Below, one piece after another: positions 1 to 8,020 of a DNA stretch of 64,000 nucleotides. Location of the stretch: assembly GCF_900115805.1 (NCBI RefSeq), contig NZ_FOXU01000006.1, positions 124,001-188,000 on the forward strand, in the 5' to 3' direction. Under the pieces are notes generated by a model that saw nothing but the letters and a program-made list of their open reading frames with translations, made no database searches and had not been told where the DNA came from. This DNA comes from Psychrobacillus psychrotolerans (GTDB taxonomy: Bacteria > Bacillota > Bacilli > Bacillales_A > Planococcaceae). The translations under genes and the position numbers were made by a program. Each line of letters starts with the position of its first letter. Position 1 is the first letter of the stretch.

Positions 1-4
1 AAAA

Positions 5-20
5 TAGTGAACGCTTACAT
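5..20 (+). promoter_or_regulatory. weak cre-like site
   Basis: TAGTGAACGCTTACAT matches the Bacillus catabolite-responsive consensus WTGNAANCGNWNNCAW with two mismatches in the left half. It lies about 40 bp upstream of the promoter at 61-88, a position compatible with CcpA action on the nucleoside transporter. A single inexact match in A+T-rich DNA can arise by chance. Confidence 0.25.
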
Positions 21-60
21 AAAATATACTTTTACTTTCTCCACTTGCAAACATTGTATT

Positions 61-88
61 TGGACATCAGGAATAATGAAGGTATACT
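61..88 (+). promoter_or_regulatory. sigma-A promoter of the nucleoside transporter
   Basis: TGGACA (61-66) and TATACT (83-88) are separated by 16 bp, each one base from the consensus. The predicted transcript start near 95 leaves a leader of about 60 nt before the ATG at 156. Confidence 0.5.
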
Positions 89-155
89 TAATAAGTAAGT
101 GAGAAGGTTGTCAGACGTTCAACCTTATAAGAATACATCTTTGTGGAGGCATACA

Positions 156-1334
156 ATGAATTATATAATCTCAATCGTGGGCTTAATTGTTGTTCTGGGA
201 CTTGCTTGGATTGCAAGTAGCAATCGTAAAGAAATTAAAGTCAGACCAATTATCCAGATGCTTATTTTGCAATTAATTTTGTCCTTTTTATTACTGAATA
301 CTAAGTTTGGGTTAATTATTATTGAGGGGATTGCAGCCGTATTTACAAAATTGCTAGATTTTGCGAATGAAGGAATCAGCTTTGTATTTGGTGGCATTGC
401 GAATGAAGGACAAGCTCCTTTCTTCTTAAATGTTTTACTTCCAATCGTCTTCATATCAGCGCTAATTGGTATTCTACAGTATATTAAAGTTCTTCCTTTC
501 ATTATGAAGTGGTTGGGCTGGGGAATAAGTAAAGTAAACGGACTGGGTAAATTAGAGTCATACAATGGGGTAGCATCTGCTATTGTTGGTCAATCGGAAG
601 TATTTATCACGGTGAAAAAGCAGCTTGGACAATTATCGTCTCAACGTCTGTATACACTATGTGCATCAGCGATGTCTACCGTATCGATGTCTATTGTTGG
701 GGCTTATATGACAATGGTGGAACCGAGATATGTCGTGACGGCTATCGTGGTTAATCTATTTGGTGGATTCATCATTGCTTCTATTATTAATCCATACAAT
801 GTTACTGAAGAAGAAGATATACTCGTTGTTCAAGAAGAAAAACAGAGCTTCTTTGAAATGTTGGGCGAATATATTATGGATGGATTTAAGGTTGCAATCG
901 TAGTAGCAGCGATGTTAATCGGATTCGTTGCACTTATGGCAGGAGTAAATACCTTATTTGATATGGTATTAGGAATCTCATTCCAAGAAATTATTGGGTA
1001 TATCTTTGCTCCATTTGCAATTTTAATGGGTATTCCTGTATCAGAGTCAGTAACAGCTGGTGGTATTATGGCAACCAAACTAGTTACGAATGAATTTGTA
1101 GCAATGCTTTCATTAAATGATTTAGCATCAAATCTAAGTGAGCGATCAATCGGAATTATTTCCGTGTTCCTTGTTTCGTTTGCAAACTTCTCTTCCATTG
1201 GGATTATCTCTGGGGCTGTAAAAGGTCTTCATGAAAAACAAGGGAATGTTGTAGCACGAATGGGCTTGAAACTGTTATACGGAGCAACATTAGTAAGTGT
1301 ATTAACAGCGATTATTGTAAGTTTTATCTTATAA
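156..1334 (+). CDS. CNT-family nucleoside transporter (NupC-like)
   Basis: A 392-residue membrane protein of the concentrative nucleoside transporter family, predicted to import nucleosides with H+ or Na+. Visible family marks are the hydrophobic N-terminal segments, the gate-region stretch with [13 protein letters not shown], the signature [15 protein letters not shown] and the [19 protein letters not shown] stretch. An upstream GTG at 99 is in frame, but the GGAGG at 145-149 sits 6 bp before ATG 156, so that start was chosen. It is a single-gene unit with its own promoter and a strong terminator. The exact substrate cannot be told from sequence. Confidence 0.9.
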   Translation: MNYIISIVGLIVVLGLAWIASSNRKEIKVRPIIQMLILQLILSFLLLNTKFGLIIIEGIAAVFTKLLDFANEGISFVFGGIANEGQAPFFLNVLLPIVFISALIGILQYIKVLPFIMKWLGWGISKVNGLGKLESYNGVASAIVGQSEVFITVKKQLGQLSSQRLYTLCASAMSTVSMSIVGAYMTMVEPRYVVTAIVVNLFGGFIIASIINPYNVTEEEDILVVQEEKQSFFEMLGEYIMDGFKVAIVVAAMLIGFVALMAGVNTLFDMVLGISFQEIIGYIFAPFAILMGIPVSESVTAGGIMATKLVTNEFVAMLSLNDLASNLSERSIGIISVFLVSFANFSSIGIISGAVKGLHEKQGNVVARMGLKLLYGATLVSVLTAIIVSFIL

Positions 1335-1383
1335 ATAAAAATTTCATACCAGATTTAAGAAATTAGTCTTATAAAGAATGAGC

Positions 1384-1421
1384 AAAAAATCTCCTAATCA
1401 ATTGTGATTAGGAGATTTTTT
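1384..1421 (+). terminator. rho-independent terminator
   Basis: The stem TCTCCTAATCA/TGATTAGGAGA with an ATTG loop is flanked by A6 and T6, about 50 bp after the transporter stop. The A/T flanks make it able to work in both directions. Confidence 0.9.
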
Positions 1422-1430
1422 GTATTAATT

Positions 1431-1466
1431 ATTAGTCAACTTGACTAATATACTTGTCAATTTGAC
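1431..1466. promoter_or_regulatory. two tandem operator palindromes
   Basis: ATTAGTCAA-C-TTGACTAAT (1431-1449) is a perfect palindrome. GTCAA-T-TTGAC (1456-1466) repeats its core. Both share GTCAA-N-TTGAC with centres at 1440 and 1461, 21 bp or about two helical turns apart. The second overlaps the candidate -35 of the XRE gene, so autoregulation by the adjacent XRE protein is the likely role. Confidence 0.65.
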
Positions 1467-1482
1467 GTGTTTTTGTTACGCT
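1454..1482 (+). promoter_or_regulatory. promoter of the XRE/membrane-protein pair
   Basis: TTGTCA (1454-1459), a 17-bp spacer, and TACGCT (1477-1482) preceded by an extended TG motif. The -35 lies inside the second operator palindrome. The -10 is weak (3 of 6). Confidence 0.4.
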
Positions 1483-1505
1483 ATTATGAAGAAAGGGGAT
1501 TCCTT

Positions 1506-1709
1506 ATGAAAACTCGAATGAGGGAACTAAGGGCACGTGATGGGTTGAACCAAACACAACTTGCAAAGCTTACTAAAGTTTCCAGACAAACAATTAGTTT
1601 AATAGAACGAGAAGAACTAATACCATCTTTATTAATTGCTGCTCGAATTGCACGTGTGTTCAATGAACCGGTGGAAAGTATATTTCTAATCGAGGAGGAT
1701 GAATTATAA
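1506..1709 (+). CDS. XRE-family transcriptional regulator
   Basis: A 67-residue single-domain helix-turn-helix protein. Residues 1-60 form a Cro/C1-type HTH with the recognition segment LTKVSRQTISLIEREELIPS and no effector domain, as in small YozG-like regulators. The start at ATG 1506 is preceded by GAAAGGGG at 1491-1497. Its TAA overlaps the ATG of the next gene (TAATG at 1707-1711), so the two are translationally coupled. It probably represses its own operon through the twin palindromes just upstream. The inducing signal is unknown. Confidence 0.85.
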   Translation: MKTRMRELRARDGLNQTQLAKLTKVSRQTISLIEREELIPSLLIAARIARVFNEPVESIFLIEEDEL

Positions 1710-2386
1710 TGAAAACAGTGATACAAGTACTGCTTTGTGCAGTAATAGGGTTTGTTGTCGCTATACTTATGCTCAATAATTTCACTATAGATATTATGGA
1801 GTATGCCGAAGTTATAGTGATAACTTTAATCGGTATCATTATTATATTGTTAGGTGTTAGCTTAAAATTATATTGGGAAGTAAAAAAACTGTATAACACG
1901 GATGCTAAATGGGATGAAGAAGATGAAGTAGATTTATTGATCTATAAAAAATTTGCAGATTACTCATTTCTAGTGCAGTCTAGTATTGTACTTTCCGTGT
2001 TGGTCTTGTGTACAACAGTAATTACATTACAGAGTATAGTTTTAACAATCATTGCCATCGCTACTATGATTGTAAGTTATTTGTTCACAATATTCATGAC
2101 CAACTTAATCCAATTAGTATACCCAGAACGAAATATCCCCAATTTATCTGATTCCAAGTATGCAGAAAAACTGTTAAAAATTTCGGATGAAGGTGAAAAA
2201 CATGTCATGTTAATTGGGTTTTATAAATCCTATAATTTACTGAATGTTGGTCTACTCATTGGTATTGTGCTTTCTACTTTCTATTCCATTTCGACAGATC
2301 AATCTCAATTATTCTCTATTATTGTAATGGGTTTAGTATTAGTCATTGTAAATGGGAAGTATTGTTTTTCCATTCGAAATAAATGA
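1709..2386 (+). CDS. membrane protein, DUF3169-like
   Basis: A 225-residue integral membrane protein with about six hydrophobic segments in pairs (near residues 5-22, 33-53, 92-113, 115-135, 177-195 and 202-217) and a charged loop carrying DAKWDEEDEVD. Length, topology and pairing with a tiny XRE regulator match the DUF3169 family, whose function is not known. It overlaps the regulator by one base and is followed by a terminator, so the pair is a two-gene operon. The family assignment rests on overall pattern only. Confidence 0.65.
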   Translation: MKTVIQVLLCAVIGFVVAILMLNNFTIDIMEYAEVIVITLIGIIIILLGVSLKLYWEVKKLYNTDAKWDEEDEVDLLIYKKFADYSFLVQSSIVLSVLVLCTTVITLQSIVLTIIAIATMIVSYLFTIFMTNLIQLVYPERNIPNLSDSKYAEKLLKISDEGEKHVMLIGFYKSYNLLNVGLLIGIVLSTFYSISTDQSQLFSIIVMGLVLVIVNGKYCFSIRNK

Positions 2387-2456
2387 TTTTAATGTTTAAT
2401 TCCCTTTAGGAAAAAAGTTTATAATTCCTTCAAAAGAAATACATTAATCTAGGCAA

Positions 2457-2496
2457 TAAAAAAAGCACTACCTCCAAGGAGATAATGCTTTTTTTC
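2457..2496. terminator. bidirectional rho-independent terminator
   Basis: AAAAAAAGCA, inner stem CTCC-AA-GGAG, then TGCTTTTTTT, about 70 bp after the DUF3169-like gene. The rest of 2497-2670 is A+T-rich with nothing recognised. Confidence 0.75.
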
Positions 2497-2672
2497 TAAA
2501 GAATTCTTTGTTCCTAAAGAACTCCTGCGGGTTTGGCACCCATTAATGTCGACTAAAATAATAATCGATAGTATCGATGTCAAACTTATTTCTTACTAGA
2601 AGATTAGTATAGCACATAAGTATATTAAAAACAACATTTTATTGAAATATTGTACAAGGAGCCTATAAGTGA

Positions 2673-2681
2673 TGGTATAAT
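2673..2681 (+). promoter_or_regulatory. extended -10 promoter for the zinc-ribbon gene
   Basis: TGGTATAAT combines a perfect TATAAT with the extended TGN motif. No good -35 sits 16-18 bp upstream. The predicted leader is about 95 nt. Confidence 0.45.
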
Positions 2682-2781
2682 AACTCATTGAGGTAGATTT
2701 AGGATTCATGAATCTTGTTGAACAGAAGGTTGACGATGCTTCTTCTTATACTTAAATAATATCGCAATCGGAGGTGTCAAT

Positions 2782-2991
2782 ATGAATAAAAAATGGACGA
2801 TAGATGAAATAAGAAATTATGTTAGTAAAAATTCAGAAAGTACATTACTTTCAAAAGAATACGTAGGTTACTCACAAAAACTACTATTCAAATGTTCATG
2901 TGGAACGAACTTTGAAAAAACATTTACAAAGTTTAAAGCGAGTAATCAAAAAAAATGCTCTAATTGTCAAGAAGCTAGACCTTCGCGATAA
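2782..2991 (+). CDS. small zinc-ribbon hypothetical protein
   Basis: A 69-residue basic protein. Four cysteines in CSC (residues 39-41) and CSNC (58-61) spacing suggest a zinc ribbon or treble clef. A strong GGAGGTG ends 6 bp before the ATG, and a terminator follows, so it is a self-standing gene. I do not recognise the family. The FKCSCG...KKCSNC layout resembles zinc-finger modules next to nuclease or phage domains, but no catalytic domain is attached. It may be a DNA-binding remnant or a small regulator. Confidence 0.6.
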   Translation: MNKKWTIDEIRNYVSKNSESTLLSKEYVGYSQKLLFKCSCGTNFEKTFTKFKASNQKKCSNCQEARPSR

Positions 2992-3020
2992 GGTAATGAG
3001 GATTTTATAATTAACAGATA

Positions 3021-3055
3021 AACAGATCATAGCTGGTTGCTATGATCTGTTTATT
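3021..3055. terminator. rho-independent terminator between convergent genes
   Basis: A perfect 13-bp stem AACAGATCATAGC/GCTATGATCTGTT with loop TGGTT, followed on the plus strand by TTATTTT. It ends the zinc-ribbon transcript and may also stop the RND gene, which ends at 3071 on the other strand. Confidence 0.85.
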
Positions 3056-3070
3056 TTCGTTATAATAACT

Positions 3071-6000
3071 TTATTCTACAGAGGTGTCCTCATTGGAAAT
3101 CTGTTTAACGCGTTGTTTTCTAGACTTTCTAAAATATAATAATTCATATATACATGGTATTACTATTAATGTAAGCAGGGTAGCCATAGCCAACCCACCA
3201 ATAACAACAATAGCAAGACTTTGTGATACTAGGCTTCCTGTTTCAGCTTTTTTCAGCAATAGAGGAAGCATTGCACAAATGGTTGCAATAGCTGTCATGA
3301 AGATCGGTCTCATTCTCGTAGCGGCTGCCTCTACAAGCGCATCTCGTATAATCATTTTCTGCTCGTTTTGTTTCACGCGATCTAACAGTACGATCGCATT
3401 GGTTACAACGATACCTATAAGCATTAATGCACCAAGAAGGGCAGTAATATCTAAGGAAATACGACTGATAAGAATTCCTAAAATAGCGCCTATTGCAGCT
3501 AAAGGTAGTGAGCAAAGAATGGCAATAGGAGCTTTGATAGACTTGAAAGTAATGACCATTATTAGGAACACAATCCCAATGGAAACAAGCATGATTAGGA
3601 ATAAATCTGTAAAATCTTCCGCTTGTTGACTACTTGAACCACCTATTAATACCTCAACATTTTCAGGGATATCCATACCAGTATTGTCTTGGTCCCCGAA
3701 TATTGCTAAGTTAACTGCTGTTGCAATTTCGGAAAGCTTGGAAGGATCAACAGATGCCGTTACTCGAAGGTATGCATCCCCGTCTTTATGAATCTGGTTG
3801 GTAGAGCGTTCCTCACTTTGTAAAGTTGCAACGGAAGAGACTGGGGCTATTCCTTCATGGGTCATGACAGGAATATCTTTTAGCTCATCGGGTGTTACGG
3901 TATCCAGAAGAGGTTCCAGAATTACAGATTTTTGCTTGTCATTTATACTAACTGTTCCTATCGGTGTTTTGTTTAATAGTACTGCTAACTGGGATGCAAT
4001 TTGTTCTGTATTGCCTTTAGAAGGATCAACTATTAGGGAGTGAACAGTTTTCTTTTCATCTTGGTTAGTCGTAACTTCCTCTACACCCTCTAATCTTTCT
4101 ACCTTCTCTATAATTTCGGTTGCTACCTTCTCTAATTCAAGTATACTTTCTCCGATAATATCAATTGTTATATTTGGACTAGCTCCACCCATCATAAATG
4201 AAGCAGTGCTTACTTCAAACTTTGCATCTGAATATTGTTTTTTTTGAATTTCCATTTCTTTCACTAGAAAGTCGGTGTTCTTTTTATCCTCTAGAAAGAT
4301 GCTGAAAGTTGCTTCTGTGGAAGAACCGACCCACCCATAATGAGCTGCTTCAGGAGGAGAACCAATTTGAGTAAATATGTGTTGAACCTCTTCCTTTGCA
4401 AGAATAGAGGATTCTAGTTCAAAGGTTTTTTCCTTCACTATTTCCATTGGTGTATCAATTGGGTAAGCCAGTGTGACAATTACATAGTCAGCGGAAGAAC
4501 TATCCACAGCCCCTTTAGGAATGGCGAAGTAAGCTCCAATAGACCCAACGAAGAGAAGGAGAGAAACCGAAAACACGATCCATTTATGGTTTAAAGACCA
4601 AGTAACCAATTTAGGGAAACGAACTGCGGGCTTATGCTCAGGAATCTTAGCGTTCTTCAATAATCCCGCACTCATCAGAGGGACAACTGTCAATGCAACG
4701 ATTAAAGAGGCGAGTAATGAATAGGTTACGGTTAAAGCAAATGGTAAAAGGAATTCTTGAAGTCCACCATTTAACAAACTCATTGGCAGGAAAACCGCTA
4801 CTGTTGTTAATGTGGAAGCAGTTATTGCGACTCCTACTTGCTTAGTTGCATCAATAATCATTTGTATAGAGAATTTTTCTGATTGCATTTTACGGAAAAT
4901 ATTTTCAATGACTACAATACTATCATCTACAAGTCGACCCACTGCAACAGCGACGCCACCTAGAGTTAAGATGTTTAATGTTACACCGGACCATGATAGT
5001 AAGAATAATGTAAAGCAAAGAGACAATGGAATCGATACGATTGTAATAAATGTAGAGCGTATATTTCGTAAAAAGAGCATGATTATAATCGTTGCAAAAA
5101 GTGCACCAAGAAGTACCTCTTTTATCATCGTGTGAACAGAATTCTCCACCAAGTCGGAGGAAGAAATATAAATAACAGATTCCTGTTGCTCAAACTTTTC
5201 ATTTATTTCTTTTGTTACTTTTTCAATCTCATTGCTAATCGTAACCGCGTTGGATTGACTATCTTTTGTAATACTAATATCTAAGCTATCCATCCCATTA
5301 AATCGACTAACGAAGTTTGAATCATTCGTTTCCTCAATAGTAGAGATATCTCCCAAAGCTATTTCAGGTGTAATCGGAAGAGCTTTTAATTCATCTAGAC
5401 TTGTAAGATCTCCGATTACTTTAATATTGCTTGTTTTACCGTCTATTATTTTTTCACCGATTGTGACAGAAATATTTTGACCTTGAAGAATCCCTACTAT
5501 GGACTGAAGTGGAATTTGATTTTCGGATAGTTTCTCATCATCAATGACAACAGAAATGACGGAATTGGTTATCCCATATACATCTACGTTAGAGACCCCT
5601 TTTATCTCTTGATACATGGACTGTAGTTTGTTTCGTGCAAACTCCTTATTTTCTTCAGTTAAACCCTCTTCAAAGGTAACGGCAATATTAACAATTGGAA
5701 TCATCGAAGTGTTAAGCTGTGAAATAATAGGCTTAGATATATAGGGAGGCAAGGATATACCATTTAAAGCATCTTGAACATCTAACTTTGCCTGCTTCAT
5801 ATCATATCCTGCCTCGAAAAACAGATCTACTTTCGAAAATCCATCGCCTGTTGTTGAAAAGACTGTCGTTTTGCCATTCAATCCTGTAACTGATCTCTCA
5901 ATTGGGAGGGTCACCTCAGACTCCATCGTTTTAGAATCAATCCCTTGGCTCATGGAAATAATAGTTACTTGAGGATTATCCGCTGTTGGTAGAAATTCCA

Positions 6001-6103
6001 TAGGCAGTCTAAAATAACTTACAACCCCTATAACTAGTATTAATACAGTTAGTACTGCCACTGCCGCTTTGTTCCCGAAAGCCCATTTTGTAAATAATGA
6101 CAT
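3071..6103 (-). CDS. RND-family efflux transporter (SwrC/AcrB-like)
   Basis: A 1010-residue proton-driven multidrug exporter of the HAE family, close to the usual 1020-1060 residues. An N-terminal membrane segment (about 11-30) is followed by a large extracellular loop, a block of membrane helices (about 330-540), a second loop and a final helix block (about 840-990). The proton-relay pair is visible in GRLVDDSIVVIEN, matching the AcrB D407/D408 region. In Bacillus the homologue SwrC handles surfactin and other amphiphiles. AGGAGG lies 8 bp before the start. No membrane-fusion protein or TetR regulator is adjacent, so it is probably a stand-alone pump of the Gram-positive type. Confidence 0.92.
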   Translation of the reverse strand: MSLFTKWAFGNKAAVAVLTVLILVIGVVSYFRLPMEFLPTADNPQVTIISMSQGIDSKTMESEVTLPIERSVTGLNGKTTVFSTTGDGFSKVDLFFEAGYDMKQAKLDVQDALNGISLPPYISKPIISQLNTSMIPIVNIAVTFEEGLTEENKEFARNKLQSMYQEIKGVSNVDVYGITNSVISVVIDDEKLSENQIPLQSIVGILQGQNISVTIGEKIIDGKTSNIKVIGDLTSLDELKALPITPEIALGDISTIEETNDSNFVSRFNGMDSLDISITKDSQSNAVTISNEIEKVTKEINEKFEQQESVIYISSSDLVENSVHTMIKEVLLGALFATIIIMLFLRNIRSTFITIVSIPLSLCFTLFLLSWSGVTLNILTLGGVAVAVGRLVDDSIVVIENIFRKMQSEKFSIQMIIDATKQVGVAITASTLTTVAVFLPMSLLNGGLQEFLLPFALTVTYSLLASLIVALTVVPLMSAGLLKNAKIPEHKPAVRFPKLVTWSLNHKWIVFSVSLLLFVGSIGAYFAIPKGAVDSSSADYVIVTLAYPIDTPMEIVKEKTFELESSILAKEEVQHIFTQIGSPPEAAHYGWVGSSTEATFSIFLEDKKNTDFLVKEMEIQKKQYSDAKFEVSTASFMMGGASPNITIDIIGESILELEKVATEIIEKVERLEGVEEVTTNQDEKKTVHSLIVDPSKGNTEQIASQLAVLLNKTPIGTVSINDKQKSVILEPLLDTVTPDELKDIPVMTHEGIAPVSSVATLQSEERSTNQIHKDGDAYLRVTASVDPSKLSEIATAVNLAIFGDQDNTGMDIPENVEVLIGGSSSQQAEDFTDLFLIMLVSIGIVFLIMVITFKSIKAPIAILCSLPLAAIGAILGILISRISLDITALLGALMLIGIVVTNAIVLLDRVKQNEQKMIIRDALVEAAATRMRPIFMTAIATICAMLPLLLKKAETGSLVSQSLAIVVIGGLAMATLLTLIVIPCIYELLYFRKSRKQRVKQISNEDTSVE

Positions 6104-6219
6104 AGTAAAGTTTCCTCCTAGGTTAATTGCCTGTGAATCAAAATAGAAAAATGCTAAGATCTAAGGCTTTAAGACAATTTATACTGATTTACCAGGTGCG
6201 CTCCTTCCTAAGACTGGTT

Positions 6220-6235
6220 TGGTTACCAGTTAATT
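6220..6235 (+). promoter_or_regulatory. possible weak third LacI-type operator
   Basis: TGGTTACCAGTTAATT agrees at 11 of 16 positions with the operator at 6505-6520 and is preceded by an ACTGGT/ACCAGT inverted repeat (6213-6230). It lies between the RND gene and the beta-glucoside promoter, 161 bp from the first strong operator. It could be chance similarity. Confidence 0.25.
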
Positions 6236-6380
6236 GTATAAAAGAGGGTAGGATTCTGCATTGAACTTTGGATAGAAATTAGTCTAGGGCTTGAGGTGTA
6301 GTAAAACCTAAGTAAGTTACTTTAAAGAAAGGATAAAAAGAAGGTATGTTTGAAAACTTCCATACATAGAATAAATAATA

Positions 6381-6396
6381 TGGAAACCGGTTTATA
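6381..6396 (+). promoter_or_regulatory. LacI-type operator O1
   Basis: TGGAAACCGGTTTATA has a CG-centred palindromic core AAACCGGTTT typical of LacI/GalR-family operators. It lies 20 bp upstream of the promoter -35 and agrees at 14 of 16 positions with the element at 6505-6520. Confidence 0.65.
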
Positions 6397-6415
6397 AGAA
6401 TTTTCAAAAAACTAA

Positions 6416-6443
6416 TTGATTTTATTTTAAATTAGATTATAAT
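6416..6443 (+). promoter_or_regulatory. sigma-A promoter of the beta-glucoside operon
   Basis: TTGATT (6416-6421), a 16-bp spacer and a perfect TATAAT (6438-6443). The predicted transcript start near 6450 falls in the cre site, and the promoter is bracketed by the two LacI-like operators. The leader to the first ATG is about 200 nt. Confidence 0.75.
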
Positions 6444-6449
6444 GGAAAT

Positions 6450-6463
6450 TGAAAGCGCTTTTA
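6450..6463 (+). promoter_or_regulatory. cre site (CcpA)
   Basis: TGAAAGCGCTTTTA matches the cre consensus TGWAANCGNTNWCA at 13 of 14 positions and spans the predicted transcript start. A cre there normally gives glucose repression, which suits a beta-glucoside operon. Confidence 0.75.
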
Positions 6464-6504
6464 TATATAGAAATTTGGTTTATTTCCTATTTTTTTAACC
6501 TTTA

Positions 6505-6520
6505 TGGAAACCAGTTTCTA
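6505..6520 (+). promoter_or_regulatory. LacI-type operator O2
   Basis: TGGAAACCAGTTTCTA is a near copy of the element at 6381-6396, starting exactly 124 bp further on and downstream of the promoter. Two such sites around one promoter suggest repression by looping by the LacI-type protein encoded in the same operon. Confidence 0.65.
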
Positions 6521-6654
6521 TAAATAAGATGATTGTAATGACACCGAAGATGTGGAGCTTGATGGGACTAAATATAAGATGGGAGGGCGGTTTGGAGTAA
6601 GGGGTTTTATTGTATGAATACTAGTAAACTATTAAAATTCAGGGGGAAATCATA

Positions 6655-7944
6655 ATGAAACTAAAAAAACTACTAATCGCTTCATTATCCATATTGTTTG
6701 TGTTATTCGTTGCAGCATGTTCCGATTCATCAACTGATGATTCAGGTAAAAAAGCAGATGGCAAGGAACAAGTTACACTTAACTTTTGGATGTTCGGTGC
6801 TACTGGTTATGAAGAACTTGTAAAAGAATATGAAAAACAAAATGAAAATATCAAAATTAAAATAAAAACATCAGAAACTGCTGATCATCATAATAACTTA
6901 TTTACAGCTCTATCTGCTGGTAGTGGGGCACCAGATATAGCAGCACTTGAGCTTGACCAATTGGATCGTTTCCGTGATGCGCAAGATCGTTTTGTGAATT
7001 TATACGATATGGGTGCGAAGGATATTAAAGGAGAGTATTTGGACTGGAAATGGGAAATTGCTGAAAATGATAATGGAGAGTTCTTAATGGGTCTTCCAAC
7101 GGATATTGGTCCAAAAGGCCTTTACTACAGATTAGATATATTTGAAGAAGCAGGATTACCTACAGATCCAGAAGAAGTTTCTGCTTTAATCGCAACTCCA
7201 AAAGATTTTAAGGATGCTGCTATAAAAATTAAAGAAAAAACTGGTAAACCAATGGTTGCTAGTATGGAAATGATGTACCGTGCGCAACTAGATGCGCTAG
7301 AGGAAAGTTATTTTGACGCAGAAGGAAATTTAATGATAGATGAAAGCGGCAACGGCGTTAAAGAAGCATATGACTTAGCGATCGATATGAATGAGCTTGG
7401 TTTAGTCGGAAATTATGCAATGTGGTCCGCTGAATGGGCAAATGGTGTGAATAATGGCGACTTTGCTGTTGAATTAGGAGCTGCTTGGTTCAAAGGATGG
7501 ATGGAATCAAATGCGCCTGATGCTGCTGGAAAATTTAGTATTGCTACATTACCGACGGAGTACAGTGGAAACTGGGGTGGTTCTTACATTTCAATTCCTA
7601 AAGAAACAAAGCATGCAGAAGAAGCATATGAATTTGTAAAATGGCTAGTTTCACCTGAAAATCAATTGAAATCATTCAAGAACAATGGTCTTTTCCCTTC
7701 TGCTCCTGCTGTATATGATATGGCTGAATTTAAAGAAGCAAGTGATGAGTATTTTGGTGGACAGTCCACACAAACAGTATTTGCTCAATCTGCACAAAAG
7801 ATTGGAAAAGTATATAAAGGTAAGGATTATACAAGCGTTCACGATGAAATCCTTGCTGCTTTAGTTAACTCACAGGCTGGTGCTGATCCGGAGAAAGAAT
7901 GGACAGAAGCTATCAAACGTATTACAACTAAACTAGATCGCTAA
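6655..7944 (+). CDS. ABC sugar-binding lipoprotein (CUT1 family)
   Basis: A 429-residue extracellular solute-binding protein of family 1. The signal peptide ends in a lipobox with the lipidated cysteine at position 22 (VAACSDSS), so the mature protein is anchored to the outer face of the membrane. The body shows the family features NFWMFGATGYEE near the start and EAYEFVKWLVSPENQLK near residue 322. AGGGGGA precedes the ATG. It is the first gene of an operon with two permeases and a GH1 glucosidase, so the ligand is probably a beta-glucoside such as cellobiose. This is inferred from context. Confidence 0.88.
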   Translation: MKLKKLLIASLSILFVLFVAACSDSSTDDSGKKADGKEQVTLNFWMFGATGYEELVKEYEKQNENIKIKIKTSETADHHNNLFTALSAGSGAPDIAALELDQLDRFRDAQDRFVNLYDMGAKDIKGEYLDWKWEIAENDNGEFLMGLPTDIGPKGLYYRLDIFEEAGLPTDPEEVSALIATPKDFKDAAIKIKEKTGKPMVASMEMMYRAQLDALEESYFDAEGNLMIDESGNGVKEAYDLAIDMNELGLVGNYAMWSAEWANGVNNGDFAVELGAAWFKGWMESNAPDAAGKFSIATLPTEYSGNWGGSYISIPKETKHAEEAYEFVKWLVSPENQLKSFKNNGLFPSAPAVYDMAEFKEASDEYFGGQSTQTVFAQSAQKIGKVYKGKDYTSVHDEILAALVNSQAGADPEKEWTEAIKRITTKLDR

Positions 7945-7967
7945 GTTCAGAAAAGTGTATAACATAT

Positions 7968-7988
7968 TCGGCGGGTATAACCGCCGGA
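7968..7988 (+). other. intercistronic stem-loop
   Basis: CGGCGG-GTATAA-CCGCCG (7969-7986) lies 25 bp after the binding-protein stop, with no T-run. Such hairpins between binding-protein and permease genes typically protect the upstream mRNA end and raise binding-protein yield. It is not a terminator. Confidence 0.6.
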
Positions 7989-8020
7989 TATACTCTGTAT
8001 GTAGGTAGGGGGACGAGTGT

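Noticed and set aside
830-1198. Long antisense frame within the nucleoside transporter
   Set aside because: Mirror frame of a clear coding gene, without ribosome site or promoter. The same applies to the antisense frames in the fad, suf and permease genes.
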